Below are positions 26,760 through 42,628 of a stretch of DNA of 64,000 nucleotides, piece by piece. The stretch lies in contig JACDQD010000103.1 in NCBI GenBank assembly GCA_019843655.1, positions 6,510,001 to 6,574,000 of the forward strand. Direction: 5' to 3'. Within the stretch, counting starts at the first letter, position 1. The number at the start of each line of letters is the position of its first letter. The DNA is from Lethocerus indicus (lineage: Eukaryota; Arthropoda; Insecta; Hemiptera; Belostomatidae). The position numbers were made by a program, and so were the translations under genes. The notes under the pieces were generated by a model, which worked only from the letters and a program-made list of their open reading frames with translations, searched no databases and was not told the DNA's origin.

Positions 26760-28110
26760 AAACGCAAGAGGGAGATCAATCCCATTTCAACAAGACCCGC
26801 ACTTAGTACTAAATACGATTGCTCTAATTTTATTTAAAAAAAAAATTAAAAAATGCTTAAATTTTCCGAGTATATTCGAGTTGATGATCTCTCTCTCCTG
26901 TTATATTTGAAGGCAAAATCGAACTTGAACAACTCGAAATGTAGAAGGAAGACGTACATTGGGGCAATAAAGTACCCCCAACATTCTGCTGTAGTTTTGC
27001 AGAAAATATTAATAATAATTTGTAATAATACTGACACCGATGTTATTCATGTACAGGGGACTGAAATGGGACAGCTTCAATGTAATTTACTTCACGGTAA
27101 CCCTGAGGATGAACTAACTGCACGTCAGATCCTCCTTCTCCTACCGAGTTCTTAGTCGGACCTTTTTCTGACGGTTATACAGTTACAGTGAGCGGTTGTG
27201 GAGAATTCCACTTTCGTAAAATCGGGAAGAAGGGCAGAAGAAGAAATGCCGGGCGCGAGATGACAGCGTCTGTCAAGTGTTGGGGAGCGTCCAGTCCCTG
27301 TCACTTCATCATCATCAACAACATCCTTCTCCTCTCTGGTTCTCGCGTTTCACAGCCGGTCCCAGAATAGACCCCGAGATATCTCACGCCTCAAACTTAA
27401 AATTACTCTAGCGTTCAGTGCATTTATTTCCACATTTAACGCTGGAAGTATCATAATTGTGTGAGAAAAACATTTATTTTTTATGGTTCGGAATACTTGT
27501 ACGGTTTGCGCCAAGTCAATACTTGTAAGGATTGATATACCGCAGTTTTCTCGATTTCCTGTCTCCTGTCGCTGGTTTGGTCAAAACAGTAAGGGGAGAT
27601 AGAATTTTTTTTATATATTTAAGACGATGAACTATTCCAAAGTGCACAATGTAGGAAGTAGTACATTTGATAAATGTTATTCTCTTATTATAAAGTAAAT
27701 GAAGTAACTTCTTAATTTGAAGATATTAACTGAAACACATTATTGCAAAAATCGACCCTCAGTAATAATAATAAGTAAACGCCCTTGTATGATCTTCTCT
27801 ACCAATGAGTCGCTTGTAATGTATTTTATTTTCGCAATATGCTGAGCGAACGGAAAATGTAAAAGAGGTTCGACGAAACATAAAGATCGAGAGAAATCGT
27901 CCGATTTACATAAGCTCGGAACACCGTTTTACACGGTCGTCCGATTCGCCCGTTCCGGGTGCACTTTAGACAAGAAAAGGGAGGAAGATTCCGAAGACAA
28001 CGGCGGAGGTTAATTTGCCAAATGAAAGCCAAGCAAATGTCGGCTCGGCTAGAGAAAGAGAGAGCGTACCTCCACTTGCTGATAATAGAACCCGGGGCCT
28101 TTTTACCTAA
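26760..28110. other. gene-free stretch
   Basis: No recognisable gene. A TCGCTGGTTTG.TCAAA string at 27569 recurs at 31055. Frames of up to 110 codons (27826-28158 minus) have no known domains. Confidence 0.6.
27569..27587 (+). repeat. TCGCTGGTTTG.TCAAA repeat, copy 1
   Basis: A 19-nt block matches 31055-31073 with two or three differences. A shortened relative, CTCGCTG.ATCAAAC, lies at about 41206. It may be a core of an old dispersed repeat. Confidence 0.25.
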
Positions 28111-28173
28111 TTGAACGGTAATGCGGGCAAAAATAACTGCCGGGCAATTTTGCCCCATTTAAACCGGAGACGG

Positions 28174-28312
<139 letters not shown>

Positions 28313-28605
28313 AAAAAAACTGGGAAAACGTTAAACCGAGGTTTACGGGCCGGTGAACCCGAGACTCCTTTTCAGCCCTAGAGCGGCCGGCCATTATCCG
28401 ACCTTTGAAACCGACGGCCCGCGGATTTGCCCTTTCCCGAATGAAAGAATGACGCCGATCCCCGGATAATTCAATTTTAGAATGCGCCCGACCTTATCTC
28501 GTCAAGTGCCAGAATAAAATTACCGACGACAATTTAACCGAACGTATGTTTCGCCTTTAATCAACCACGGGTAGAGAGGACACTATGTCAATGTAGCGTA
28601 GGCGG

Positions 28606-28823
28606 GGCAGTGGTGAGAACATGAGAACATTTTGAAACATTCACGAACGCCACCCAGAAATAATTATGAACTAAAAAAGAAACTGTTGTCTCACAGAGGA
28701 CAGGAAAGTGCTTCGCTTCGAAAGGAGGAAGAGCTCTTCCCTAAAGAAGAATTGCGGGAGATGAAGAGGAATGAACTGGTAAAAGTGTTGCCAGATATTC
28801 TTGAGCAAAACATTCACACATAA
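28606..28823 (+). pseudogene. dispersed repeat with an MPPR-type frame, copy 2
   Basis: The first 90 bp align with 13062-13138. The equivalent of the ATG in copy 1 is ACG here, so the ancestral start is lost, though the frame stays open to 28823 from an ATG nine bases upstream of the aligned block's coding part. The product after TPPRNNYELKKKLL is short and highly charged (SLRKEEELFPKEEL, then REMKRNELVKVLPDILEQ). A Lys/Glu-rich N-terminus that starts MPPR suggests an element-encoded gag-like or DNA-binding protein, but no family is identified. The loss of ATG and early end indicate decay. Confidence 0.35.
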
Positions 28824-31981
<3,158 letters not shown>

Positions 31982-33293
31982 AGAGGTACTGGAATGCGCC
32001 TTAAACGCCTAGAGGGGAGCACAGTAGCTGATGAGAAAACAGGGATAATGGGCCACTCGGCCGGCCCCATTTACCAGCCCATCTTCGATAACAGTTTGAT
32101 CTTCCGATGATTACCGGTATTCCTCCATATCCCGGAATGAAGTCAGAAATCAGAAGACTGTTTCCTATTGCCCGCACTCTCACAACAGTTCAGCCTCCAC
32201 TGGCCTGTTTGGTTCTACCCAGCCATAATATTTTTAGCTAAAGGAAATACTACATTCATTAACTGATCTACACAATGAAATAACCAAGAATATAGGCACG
32301 GATCACACCGTAATTGTTCTAATTTACACTTACTTTATAATTTTAAAGACTCCTAAAATGCTGCGACTGCACAGCAGCCAACCTTGAGGCGGTTTTCATA
32401 ATAATACACCTAAATATTAAAATTAGCTAAACTCTCAACGAGATCATAATTATTAGACTTTTAACAGAATGATAGTACCAGCGCTGGCTAAGTTCAGTGT
32501 GTTCAACACTCGAATCGAAAGGCAATTAAAAATTGGGTTCAAATCCTTTAAACGATTATTCTAGAATAGAGAGCGATTTCTCGGCGACCGGGGTTCAGAA
32601 AGGAGCCTATTTATTCGTGTTATAATTCTCGGATAATTCCCCCTTAGTCCTCCCGGTATTACCGACAAAAAAGAAAAGCTCTCCCAAGCACAGTAACTAA
32701 TTGAGGCCACAATTTATTGTGTAGCCACCCACCGGCAGGGGCGGAAGTGGCCCCCGTCTCTTCTAGGAAAGGCCCAGAATGCATTTCCAAAGCCAAGTCG
32801 TTTACAGAGCTTTAGTTTCTTTTGAGAACACAGACAGTTTTACCTTTTCAAATATGAACAACATGCGTAAGAATATAGAAAGCTACGAAAAACTTCGAAA
32901 ACCTAAGACATATCTCCCTCCTCAGGATCTCAGTATAGATTATATACATATACAGAAGAAAAAACTTAGGAACACTAGCTGTAAATAATAGTCTAATGTA
33001 TATTCATATGATTTCGCGTAATCATCTTGAAATATTTGCAATGTACATGGTACGAAGTATTTTATTTAATTAAACAGATGTATAGCAAAACTTCAACATT
33101 GGGCAAAAACAGAGAATAAAGAGGCGGAAGAGCCCACGACAACCGTAAAACGCGTTAATGGGAACACAGAACGAAAACAAAGTAGAAAAGTAACTCGATA
33201 TAACTAAAAGAACACGGACGACAAAATGCAAACTGGGATAACATAGCGGGCCGAGTTGGATAAGGGGTTGTTTTTACGAATGGATTGCCTTTG

Positions 33294-33352
33294 AACACGA
33301 ATCGTGTCCAGCGCAGCCGAACACGAAGCCGGTAAGTTGGCTCGAATCGTGG
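33294..33352. other. cluster of ACACGAA motifs
   Basis: GAACACGAATCGTGTC contains the inverted ACACGA-A-TCGTGT. GAACACGAAGCC follows 23 bp later and CGAATCGTGG 20 bp after that. Three related strings in about 60 bp may be an array of binding sites or a short degenerate tandem repeat. Confidence 0.25.
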
Positions 33353-34032
33353 TTTTCATTAGATCGAAGAAAATGATTAAATAAGGGGGGATTGAGTAAG
33401 CATTTCAGCCCAGACAGATGACAATGCCTTCACTTTCACATACTCTGATACTCTGTTGTACTTTTAATTGATAGTTCTTAATTATAAATTGCAATTCTCA
33501 CACCATGACATATAATCTTAATTTGATCAGTTACGTAAAATATTATCATTATGTTAAACTGGTTACTGAATTTATGAACTTGCGGATTTCAATTTGTTTT
33601 GTTTCATTGTACTGGTAAAATGTACATTTGTCCATTCAATAAAATGGTATACATAAAAATATTTTACCCGAGTATACGGCTTAGAATATGAGAATTAATT
33701 GTATGATCTGTTCCTTTAGCAACTGTAATGAAAGAAAATTTAACTAATTTGCCTCAGTAAAGTGATACTGGAAGGGCATCTAAACAAACTGAATAGTTTC
33801 ACTTTATATATCCATTAGTGCCTACATATGTAGGCAATATACAAGGTATCCGGATCATCTTGGATTTGGTTGATCGAGCCGAATGGAAAAGCGAAATGAT
33901 GATGGTGTCTGGTTTAATAGAGGAGTGGGAAAGGTGGAGAGAAACCCGGTGACGAGTTCTGGGAAACTCAACGGAGAATAAAACGCAGGGTGACATTTGT
34001 GTGGGCAGCCGGGTTTAGAATACCAAAGCTGC

Positions 34033-34101
34033 TTCTACCTCTACCTCTACTCCTACTCCTACTCCTACTCCAACTCCAACTCCATCTCCAACTCCTACTC
34101 C
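34033..34101. repeat. imperfect (CTACTC)n / (CTCCAA) minisatellite
   Basis: About eleven 6-bp units, starting CTACCT, mostly CTACTC and drifting to CAACTC. Its Tyr-Ser and Asn-Ser frames are artefacts of the repeat. Confidence 0.9.
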
Positions 34102-36460
34102 CATATCCCAGATAGCCGGTCGGACCCCGCTCTGAACCGGCCCGGCCACACCTTTTTTTATCTTCCAACTCAGGGATTCTTCCCAAGGAAATCTGCTCTA
34201 GGTGATAGAAAAACATTTGTTTCCTCTATCAGTTCCAATACACGGGCCGCTGGAGATAGAATAAAGTCTTAGATAATTAATACTTACAAAACCAGCTGAA
34301 CCTAATAAAAATATAGTCAAAACGGTGCAGACTTAATGTTAACCTCGATAACTGTCTACATGTCTCGCTTTCACTTAGATGAGACACTTGCCCCCAATAT
34401 CCCTATTCCAAACGGCGAATAAGGTCAAATACCTGTGCCCCTATATAGAAAAACGACAAAAAGTTAAAAAGATAGGAATTCAACAGAAAGGGGGAAAGAC
34501 ATTGCGAATTTTGTTTATAGTCTATTGTTTAGTCTAACGTTTATTAATACTATAAATTTATTAGATAGATCATCCCAAGTTGTGAACCTTCCAAGTTCAA
34601 AATAAAATGAATGACCATATTTAACCGATAATTTCTCAGGAGCGCTTCGATCCGAATTCGTAAAGAAATTTCCCGGCATAAAGCTTGATAGCCGGGGGTT
34701 AAAAATAGCCGCTAATAAAAGGACGCTTGCCCTATAGGGCCGCGTGGGTGGTCCTTCTGTTCCTTTCAATAAAAAATGACCTTAACGAAGGCACCCTCCC
34801 CCTCTCCAGTCTTGAATAAAACTTGCCCTGAATCTTCAATGGGTTCACCGTAATTTACATGCTTTTGTTTAGACAGGGGCCAACACCCACGAAGAAACGT
34901 CGAGGCGGTAAAGAGGAATCGATAGGTATGAATGCGGCTTACCGGGATTCGAGAAGCCGACTTGATGAGCGCGAACCTGTAAGCAACTGGTACGAAATCA
35001 CTGGAACTTACCTGAAACAGAAGAAAAAATAAAATATTAAAAATTTTGGAAATGTAAATTTCTTGTTTTATGGAATATGTAGTACTGGATATGGGATTAA
35101 GCACACACCTTTGCATGTACTTAAGGATTCAAATAATTTTTATCTCACAGTCACTGAAATTCTCATTACATACTCCCTTCGAGGACGGGAGTTGTGTCCT
35201 TTAATCTCGAACTTACACCCAATCCACTGCAGCGATCACTGTTCGCAACTTAAAAAGTACTCAGAGGAACTTCTGGTCGAATCCTCTGTGTTGAAAAAGG
35301 GCCGGGAGAAAATCAAGTATTGGGTATTAGTCAGGGGCCCGGAAACCAATTGTAGAGCGGCATTCCTACTCACTCACAACACAATAAGTCCTCCAAGTGT
35401 TTGCCCGCAGAGCAATAAACCGAAATCGGGGCCCCCTTATAAACTGTGTCCCCCAATTTGTCCGGTCCTCAACAGCTAAGCCACTTCCTTTTTTTTCCTG
35501 TCACAAACTGGCGAAAATTACCCTGTACTTCCTCCTACACTCGTCCGTTTCAGATAAAACGTTTGCCTCTGTTGGCTCTGTTAACATTCTAGTCAAGTAC
35601 TTCAACCATCCTTCTACTTTATATATTCACTACTTTATCTTCTGTATAACCCGCGCACTGTTTTTCCCTTTTACATCACACATTTAACTGATCAAGGGAC
35701 ATTCAGAAAAATAGTCGGGCAGATAGAAAACGGAAGAACAAAACAGGATGTGTGTTCATTTTTTCGTCAATATCTAATTTATTTCCGTATCCGAGGTTTT
35801 ATAAAGGCTATCATCAAGAATTATAGGAATTCTAATGTAATTATTGTGACCAACAAAACTAATTAAAATAATTATAAATGAAACTATCGAGAGATTCAAA
35901 CCGGGAAGGCGGGTTACAGTTTTAAAGTCGTGTTCAATATTGTTCAACATTACAACTTACATTTTATTGCGGTAACAGCATCTAATTAAGTAACTATAAT
36001 TGGCAGTGGGCGAAATTGTATCCACTTAAATCTGACCGATACGAATTTGAAGGATTTGAAAACTACAAAGAAGGCAAGTAAGAAAAAAATTGTCCAATAA
36101 CCCAAAAGAAAGACAGGAAACCAAGCAATGTGGACCAAATTCTAATCTTCTTTCGGGACCATTTAAGAAAATGAGTGGCTTTCGTGGACTCAATTACACG
36201 GTTTGGGCACCGATTCTGAGTTGCCTATACTTAGGGCCGCGGACAAAGAATTTAAATGACGGCCGGGCGGCAAGGCCTTCTTCTCCTTATGCTCCTCGGT
36301 CCAACTTTGGATTCCTGCACGAGGCAAATTCACTTTCAAGGTTCCTCCTGTACACCCAACGCGCCCAGAACACTTAATAAATTCGATACGTTCGCTAGTG
36401 GGGGTTAAACACATTCAATGTTTAAACTAAGCTTTAAATGCGTCATTATCTGCTAGATTC

Positions 36461-36493
36461 AATGGGGGATCATCTGTCCCCACCTCCCCCATT
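36461..36493. other. 9-bp G/C hairpin
   Basis: AATGGGGGA pairs exactly with TCCCCCATT across a 15-nt loop. It is followed by AACCTAACCT, two and a half units of the insect telomeric repeat complement, which is too short to be a telomeric block. Confidence 0.4.
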
Positions 36494-39400
36494 TTAACCT
36501 AACCTTTCACAAGTCATTTTAATTTAGCGTTAATTCACCGGCAAAGTTGAAATAGCTACTGGCGTCACTTTCTCCTTGGATATTTGGGAAACGGCTGTTA
36601 TGACTGACAAATGAACTGCAAAAAATAATGGGAAATAAATAAAACAAACGCGGTATAATTCATCGGAGGTTATTCCTGGTGACAGGGTGACCGGGATAAA
36701 AACAGAGGGGTGTTAAAAGCGGGGGGGGGGTCCGGGTCTCCCGGAGTTAAGGTGTCCCTATTTAGCATAACAATGCCCCAACAGGGGATGAAAGATATCC
36801 CTTTCTTCCCTTTACAATTTTTCCCAACGGACAATGGGCTTTAAAACTTGTTATATCCAGGGAGATGTATTTCAACAGCCAGATTAGGATTGTTTTTCCG
36901 ATACCCCTTCATCTTTCCATTTTTTTAGTTTCTTGCTCTTCATCTTATTACGTTAAAAGGCGATTTCAGCGATCTTGAAAAAATGTAAGAATTTACCTCA
37001 TTTTTGAACCGTGGTTACCCATGGTAGCCTCGAAAGAATCCTGGATAATCATCAAAGTTCTTCTATGAAACGACAGGACGATTCCTAGATAAAGGCGGAA
37101 ATATCGATACCGGTAATATATTACTGGCCCATGTAAGGGACCCAGCCGTATATTCATATTGGAAAGAAAAAGTGACGTCGAAGTAGGGAAATTGATTCGG
37201 TGCTCGTAATTCAAAAGAAGGAGCCAAAATATTTCAGGAGTCGGCGGGAAAAGGAGCGGCACAGTCTCGCAAGTGCGAGGGCAGCTCGTGATATATCGCC
37301 CCACCGAACTGTAACCACCCTCTTATCACCCAGCTTACCCCCCGATTTCCATAACACTCCGCCCTCGCCCCCATGGCACAAATAATTCTGTGTTTATCCC
37401 TGAAATACATTCATTTTTTCGAGAATACACATTTCAATATGAGCTCCATAATCCATTAATTCCAATATAAGATTCGTTTATTTTTTAATATAATGTGTGT
37501 GTACGAGACTCAAACATACAGCTCAGAACGAATACAATCTATGAGCGAGTTATTTACAAGTGCATTTTATCGTTGACATTGGAGGCCGTTTCGTCACCGC
37601 GTTAACAACAAAACTCTATTGGTTCATACTCCCTCTGTAATCGGCTGGTCCAATTAAAACAGCGAACACCGCTGGTGATTGCCCGGATTGTTTTATTCGG
37701 ATATTCGAGTTGGCGCGAAAGGGCACGAGAGGGTAAAAGGGGAACACGGCGCCGGCCAAAGAAGGAAATCGGATCAGCGGTGTGGGACCCCCAGCCGCCG
37801 CCACCGTCAATAATTGGATTCCAATAAAGGGATTTTCAGAACAGGCAATTTCAATAAGAAATCTAATACTGAGCTCGGCCCAGTATTGAAAACAGCTCGT
37901 ATACAAGCATTTCCTAACATTTTAATATCCGTAGCCTAGGTTAGGTTAAAGTGGTTTATCTGAAATACGAAGCCTGGTATTATCTCCCAAACCGTTTTCC
38001 GAAAACACAAAGCAACGTCGGTGCCCGCGTAATATACCAAGGGAAATAACTGATATTTCAACAAAATTGAAGGATACGGTTAGTTCCATAAAGTTAATAA
38101 GTTTCTATTCATTACCAATGCAAAAGGGTACACAATACAAATTTCAATATAAAGAGAAAAACTGTCAGGAAAGCCAAGATAAACATTAAGCCAAGATAAA
38201 CAATTTCAGTTAAAATTCCTCCAGCCCATAATAAACTGTGCAATTTATTCTTTATATTTGTTGAAGGTTGCATTTTTTAAGAATTTGTATATAAAGCCTC
38301 ATACACTTATTACGAATAAATAATAAAATAAAATATATTTTTGTCGATTACTGGTAATTTTATGAACTAAGGATTCATTTAAAAATGTCAACTGACTGAC
38401 ATGGCACTAGGTTAGTAGTGTGAAGATAACTGGTTTGATATTGCTGTGAGCACCATTAGAATGATCGGCGGGGCATTATCACGTAGGTTACGGTGTAGGC
38501 GCTAAATGCGTGGGGACTTTGAAATCGAGACGTCAATGTGTGCACAGCTGGAGGGCGCACCACCTATAGACACGTTTCTACCATTACCCCGATGAGAATG
38601 TGCTTCGGGCTAGAGCCCCCGCCCGCGTATCCCTCCGGGCCCTAGACCACCGGTCGATAACATCTAAACTAAATTCAACCTTAAACGGTAACACTTGCAT
38701 AGCAAAACTCTTGATTAAATAGTTCACTATTCCCAGACTGTAACGGGTATATTTTGAATATGAAAATAACCTTACAACAATAAGCGTACAACACTTTAAT
38801 ACATTTTACGACACTATAGCGGATGATATTCCCGGATACGTCAGACTCTATGCTCCTCCCCAGCCACTCATTTCCTAATTGAGGACAATTTCGATGATTG
38901 CCCCAAACCACCTAATGCTGCTCTCACGTGTTTAACCTCCTTATTCCTCCCAAAATATTACCCCCGGACTGACTCCTATAACTATGCTAATGGCGATTTA
39001 ATGACGCTTCAGAGGGGGAATACGATATCTTGTATTTTTAAGACGACAAAGGAAAACAAGAAGAAGAAGATCAAATAACTGAACGGACTTGATCGTTGAT
39101 TCTCTATTAATCTAATTTCGATGTTCTATTTATCGAAGGAATAGCTGATACCAAACAGGCACGTCAGCAATTGTAGTTCCTTCCAAAGCCGAGTACACGT
39201 TCGGAATATATATATAAAAAAAAAAACTTGAGTTGAATGGGATTGACCTACGGTACGGGAGAAAAGAAATTTGGGCGGCGTCTCGCGTAAAATTCATCTC
39301 ACGATTGGGCAGAGCGTTCAAAGCCCGCGCGCCGACAATTTAATTTTTGTACAAGTGGGTTGAACTTTTCCGTCGCCGGGAGGAAATTGAAACGAGTACT

Positions 39401-39608
39401 TGGATTAAAGGACTCATCAAGTATTCCCAAGTTTAAGCACTTTTTAATATATTCAACCTCCCCCCGCCACCCCCTGGACAGGCCCCCGCTGGCGGCAGTT
39501 CGTTACCGTCATAATGGGCGGCGATCGATATTGACGCTGAAGTGTCTCCAGTTGTAAATAAAGTACCAAGTGCCTTATAAAAGACTGACAGGACACTATT
39601 TATTAATA

Positions 39609-39645
39609 ACTAGCCGGTGTACCCGGCTTCGCTCGGATGGTTCAG
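39609..39645 (+). mobile_element. arthropod repeat motif (CCGGCTTCGCTCGG)
   Basis: ACTAGCCGGTGTACCCGG followed by CTTCGCTCGGATGG is a sequence I recall as a recurrent part of dispersed repeats in many arthropod genomes, probably near the end of a non-LTR element or SINE. AGCCGG/CCGGCT can form a small stem. No coding sequence of an element is recognisable next to it; the 95-codon frame at 39780-40067 is not assigned. The family name is uncertain. Confidence 0.4.
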
Positions 39646-42160
39646 TTTTACGACTTGTAATGATAATTCAATCACGCATTACACACCGACTGTCTCGATG
39701 ATGATTTTTAAGAAAAATACTCCCGTGTTTCCGTTTTCGACGTATAATTAAATTGTAGACACATACATCTACTTTCCTTTTGGTACGACTTTCGTTAGTT
39801 AAAATAAATAAGCACTTAAGGTCACCTGTATATTATGAATATCCATATGAAATTCGCCTTCTCCGCTTTTCTATACGGGAAGATTATCCAGAGAGTACGA
39901 TTACTAAATGGTTATCGATTTTAATAAATATACAGTGCAATACTCCCACTAAAGCTCAATGCTCCATTAGTTCGATCGAAAAGAGTTCCAAAAAGTTGTT
40001 AGGACTACGGATGCCACAGGTTCAAGATAAAGATATACCTACTGGTGGAATTGCAAACTCAAAATAAATTTTTAGCAAATAAAGTAGTACAAAAAAAACA
40101 CTGGTCGTATTTTCGGAAGAATTGTTTTTTTAACAGAGGCAAACAAAGCTTATCATCTTAAAAGTGATCGAGTTGTATAACAGAAAAAACACGGTAAAGG
40201 AAACCTCCCGAGGAATTCGATTCAGAAAAAGAACGGAAATAACGTCCGGCTGAGCCAATAAATCGACCGGGTCTCTGGCTCGGTCTAGACTGGCTTTAAT
40301 CTCTCCCAGCGGAGGCCCCTGCCCGCATCGGACAAGTCAAAGAGACATCAAAAGAGAAACAAGGAATTTATGAATCCCCCCTCTCAAGGTCCTCGAGGAT
40401 ACCACACAGATATAAAGCAGTATTAATCGGAGGAAAAACACCGGTTGGAAACGGTGGCTTTTTCAATCTTCGCTAGCTCTCCTATTCCTACAACTACGGG
40501 TAATTGTAATGGACAGAATTCTAAATTCCAACATTCTAAATTCGCAGTAATAAAAAAAACATATAGAAAATATTCACCCTTTCACAACAATGAACACCAT
40601 TTTTAACATGTTCAGTTCGAGACATTTAAAACGACATCGGGAACTAGAATCAATAGGCCAAACTCGTTAGGTACGTTTCGCACGAAAACGGAAAGCTTAG
40701 AAATGAAATTTCACCGATGCACCCTCCTGATTCTTGTTAAAGAAATAATTAATGCCTTTTGTCCTCGGACAAAATACAAAAAACACAAATCGAAACTGTC
40801 GCGGAGAGAAGAATATAACAGTCCGACCAGAAATAATGAAACATTATTTCGCAAGTTTTAATATTTAACAAATAATGTGTGTCAACCTCATTTTATTCGA
40901 ATTACGGCAAACCGTGTTGTAAATAAACGAGGGAGACGTCGACGATGAGGTTGCTAATCTGGAGTCTAATATTTGCAAAAATATTCCAAAAGCCGAATCT
41001 AATTAAGTTAGGGTGAGAGGGGTGGGGGGGAGGATAAACCACTTTTTTTATCAGGCTATCGACAGTCGGATCCGCTCGTTATCGGGGACCGCTTCGTGTA
41101 CAAAGGTCGGTTAACACCTCGCCGTTCGGGCCACAGCTATTGTTGGATTTCGGCCTGATAATATCCAGTAAAATTCCGTTTTTTTTTTTTAATCAACCCT
41201 CGCTGATCAAACTCGTCGTTTAATTAATTCGAATAACCGGACCGAAATTTGATACTTGATCGCATTAAAAAAATGTTAAACGCCAGAGCAAAATCATTTT
41301 GATTTTGGACACCGGCTCCCAATATGTCTCGTTTATCTTTTTCACATATGGATAAGATTAATTAAAATTAAATGTATAATTTAAAATAGCGGAGAGGTTT
41401 ACCGTGCGTACACTTTATTGCTTATGGTAGTATTGAGGCTGTAATAAACGAGTGTGAGATAGAAATAAATTGAAAGACAAAGTTTTCCGCAAACAAACTT
41501 AAATTATATGTAGTTAAACGAATTTCGTAGATATGAAATATTTTTCACATTTATTTGCAATCCAGTCTCCGGATGGAAAATCCGGAAAATGTCGAGAGGC
41601 TCGATTGAAAAAATAGTTTTACTTTTAACAATGGTTTAACTGTAAATATTTATTTACCAATTTATTTCCAACCCACTACAACTGAAGGTCTATAACTCAA
41701 GGAGCCTAAAACTTAGGGGCAGGGTCCGATATGAAGTTCCGATTTAGCCGGATAGTTTAGGTCAGAGCGGGCTGGAGGGACGGGGATGTAGAAAGGCGGG
41801 CGATATGAAGTAGTCGGTTGGGCATAAAAGCCCCGGCCGACCACGTAAAACCGTGATTTTAGTCCGAATATTGGACCGGAGGGGTTGGTATCTCCGCCGG
41901 CCAGAAGGGTCGCCGCCAACCCCCGAATTAAGCCCCACTACGGTCACCGGAAAAGAAAATTACTCTTCCAGCCCCTCCTTCCACTCATCACGAAGTCCGA
42001 GTTACCGCATTGTCCCTGGAATAATTCAATAGATATATAATTCCCAGCGCGCAGGCTTAAATACACTAAAATAGGCCCTCCCTACTCGTTCAACTAATTT
42101 TTATGTCCGGCCTAATTATTTATACAAATGCCTACTCTCCTGAAACATAAGAGGAGAGCG

Positions 42161-42162
<2 letters not shown>
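39646..42162. other. gene-free stretch
   Basis: No recognisable gene. It contains a perfect hairpin at 41568-41586. Frames of 60-95 codons have no known domain. Confidence 0.6.
41568..41586. other. 7-bp hairpin
   Basis: TCCGGAT, loop GGAAA, ATCCGGA. Pairing is perfect. Confidence 0.35.

Positions 42163-42206
<44 letters not shown>
42163..42206. repeat. (AT)n microsatellite
   Basis: A TA dinucleotide run of about 44 bp. Confidence 0.97.
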
Positions 42207-42208
<2 letters not shown>

Positions 42209-42256
42209 AATCCCCACTTTTCAGTTATTTTCCTACTTTACGTATGGTTTTAAGGG

Positions 42257-42280
42257 GATTGATAAGGAGTATGGGTCAAA
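42257..42280 (+). repeat. short dispersed repeat, copy 2
   Basis: This is the partner of 1100-1123, with 21 of 24 positions shared. Confidence 0.3.
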
Positions 42281-42609
42281 CCTAGATGTCAAAGTATAAA
42301 ACTGGGTGCGTTAACATTTATTTTACCCGGGAAATTTAGGAATAAGGAAAAATGTGCGAAAATTATTTCTGAGCGATCAAATTACAGAATAGCATGCTGG
42401 ATATTGTCCGAATTTGTGGCCGGATTAAGTGCGGAGGTTCAACCCGGATAAGTTAAATTTTGAGAATTGGGTTAAGCTAGATTACAATCTCTAGTCCAGA
42501 GCAGATTGTTAACGCTTGAAAGGGACAAAAAGATGACGCGGGCCGAGCACAAAGAATGGGCGACGATAGTTATTGTCGTGGCGTTAAATTAAAAACTAAC
42601 CGACTCGGA

Positions 42610-42628
42610 CGTCGGAGCATCTCCGACG
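42610..42628. other. 8-bp G/C hairpin with 3-nt loop
   Basis: CGTCGGAG, loop CAT, CTCCGACG. Pairing is perfect and compact, with an A/T-rich stretch just after it but no T-run. Confidence 0.4.

Larger units (their letters stand above)
31982..39608. other. gene-free stretch
   Basis: About 7.6 kb without a recognisable gene. It contains a CTACTC-type tract (34033-34101), a hairpin at 36461-36493, and many 60-140-codon frames (for example 35063-35479) without known domains. A cluster of GAACACGAA/CGAATCGTG strings occupies 33294-33352. Confidence 0.6.

Noticed and set aside
32536..32547. GGGTTCAAATCC, a Pol III B-box match
   Set aside because: The flanks do not pair as a T-stem, and no tRNA fold can be made with the upstream GGCTAAG string.
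35063..35479. 138-codon plus-strand frame
   Set aside because: It has several Cys and Pro residues but no spacing that matches a zinc finger or a known secreted family.
37935..37952. TTAGG-like telomeric units
   Set aside because: Only about two and a half imperfect units; likewise AACCTAACCT at 36496. Too short for an interstitial telomere.
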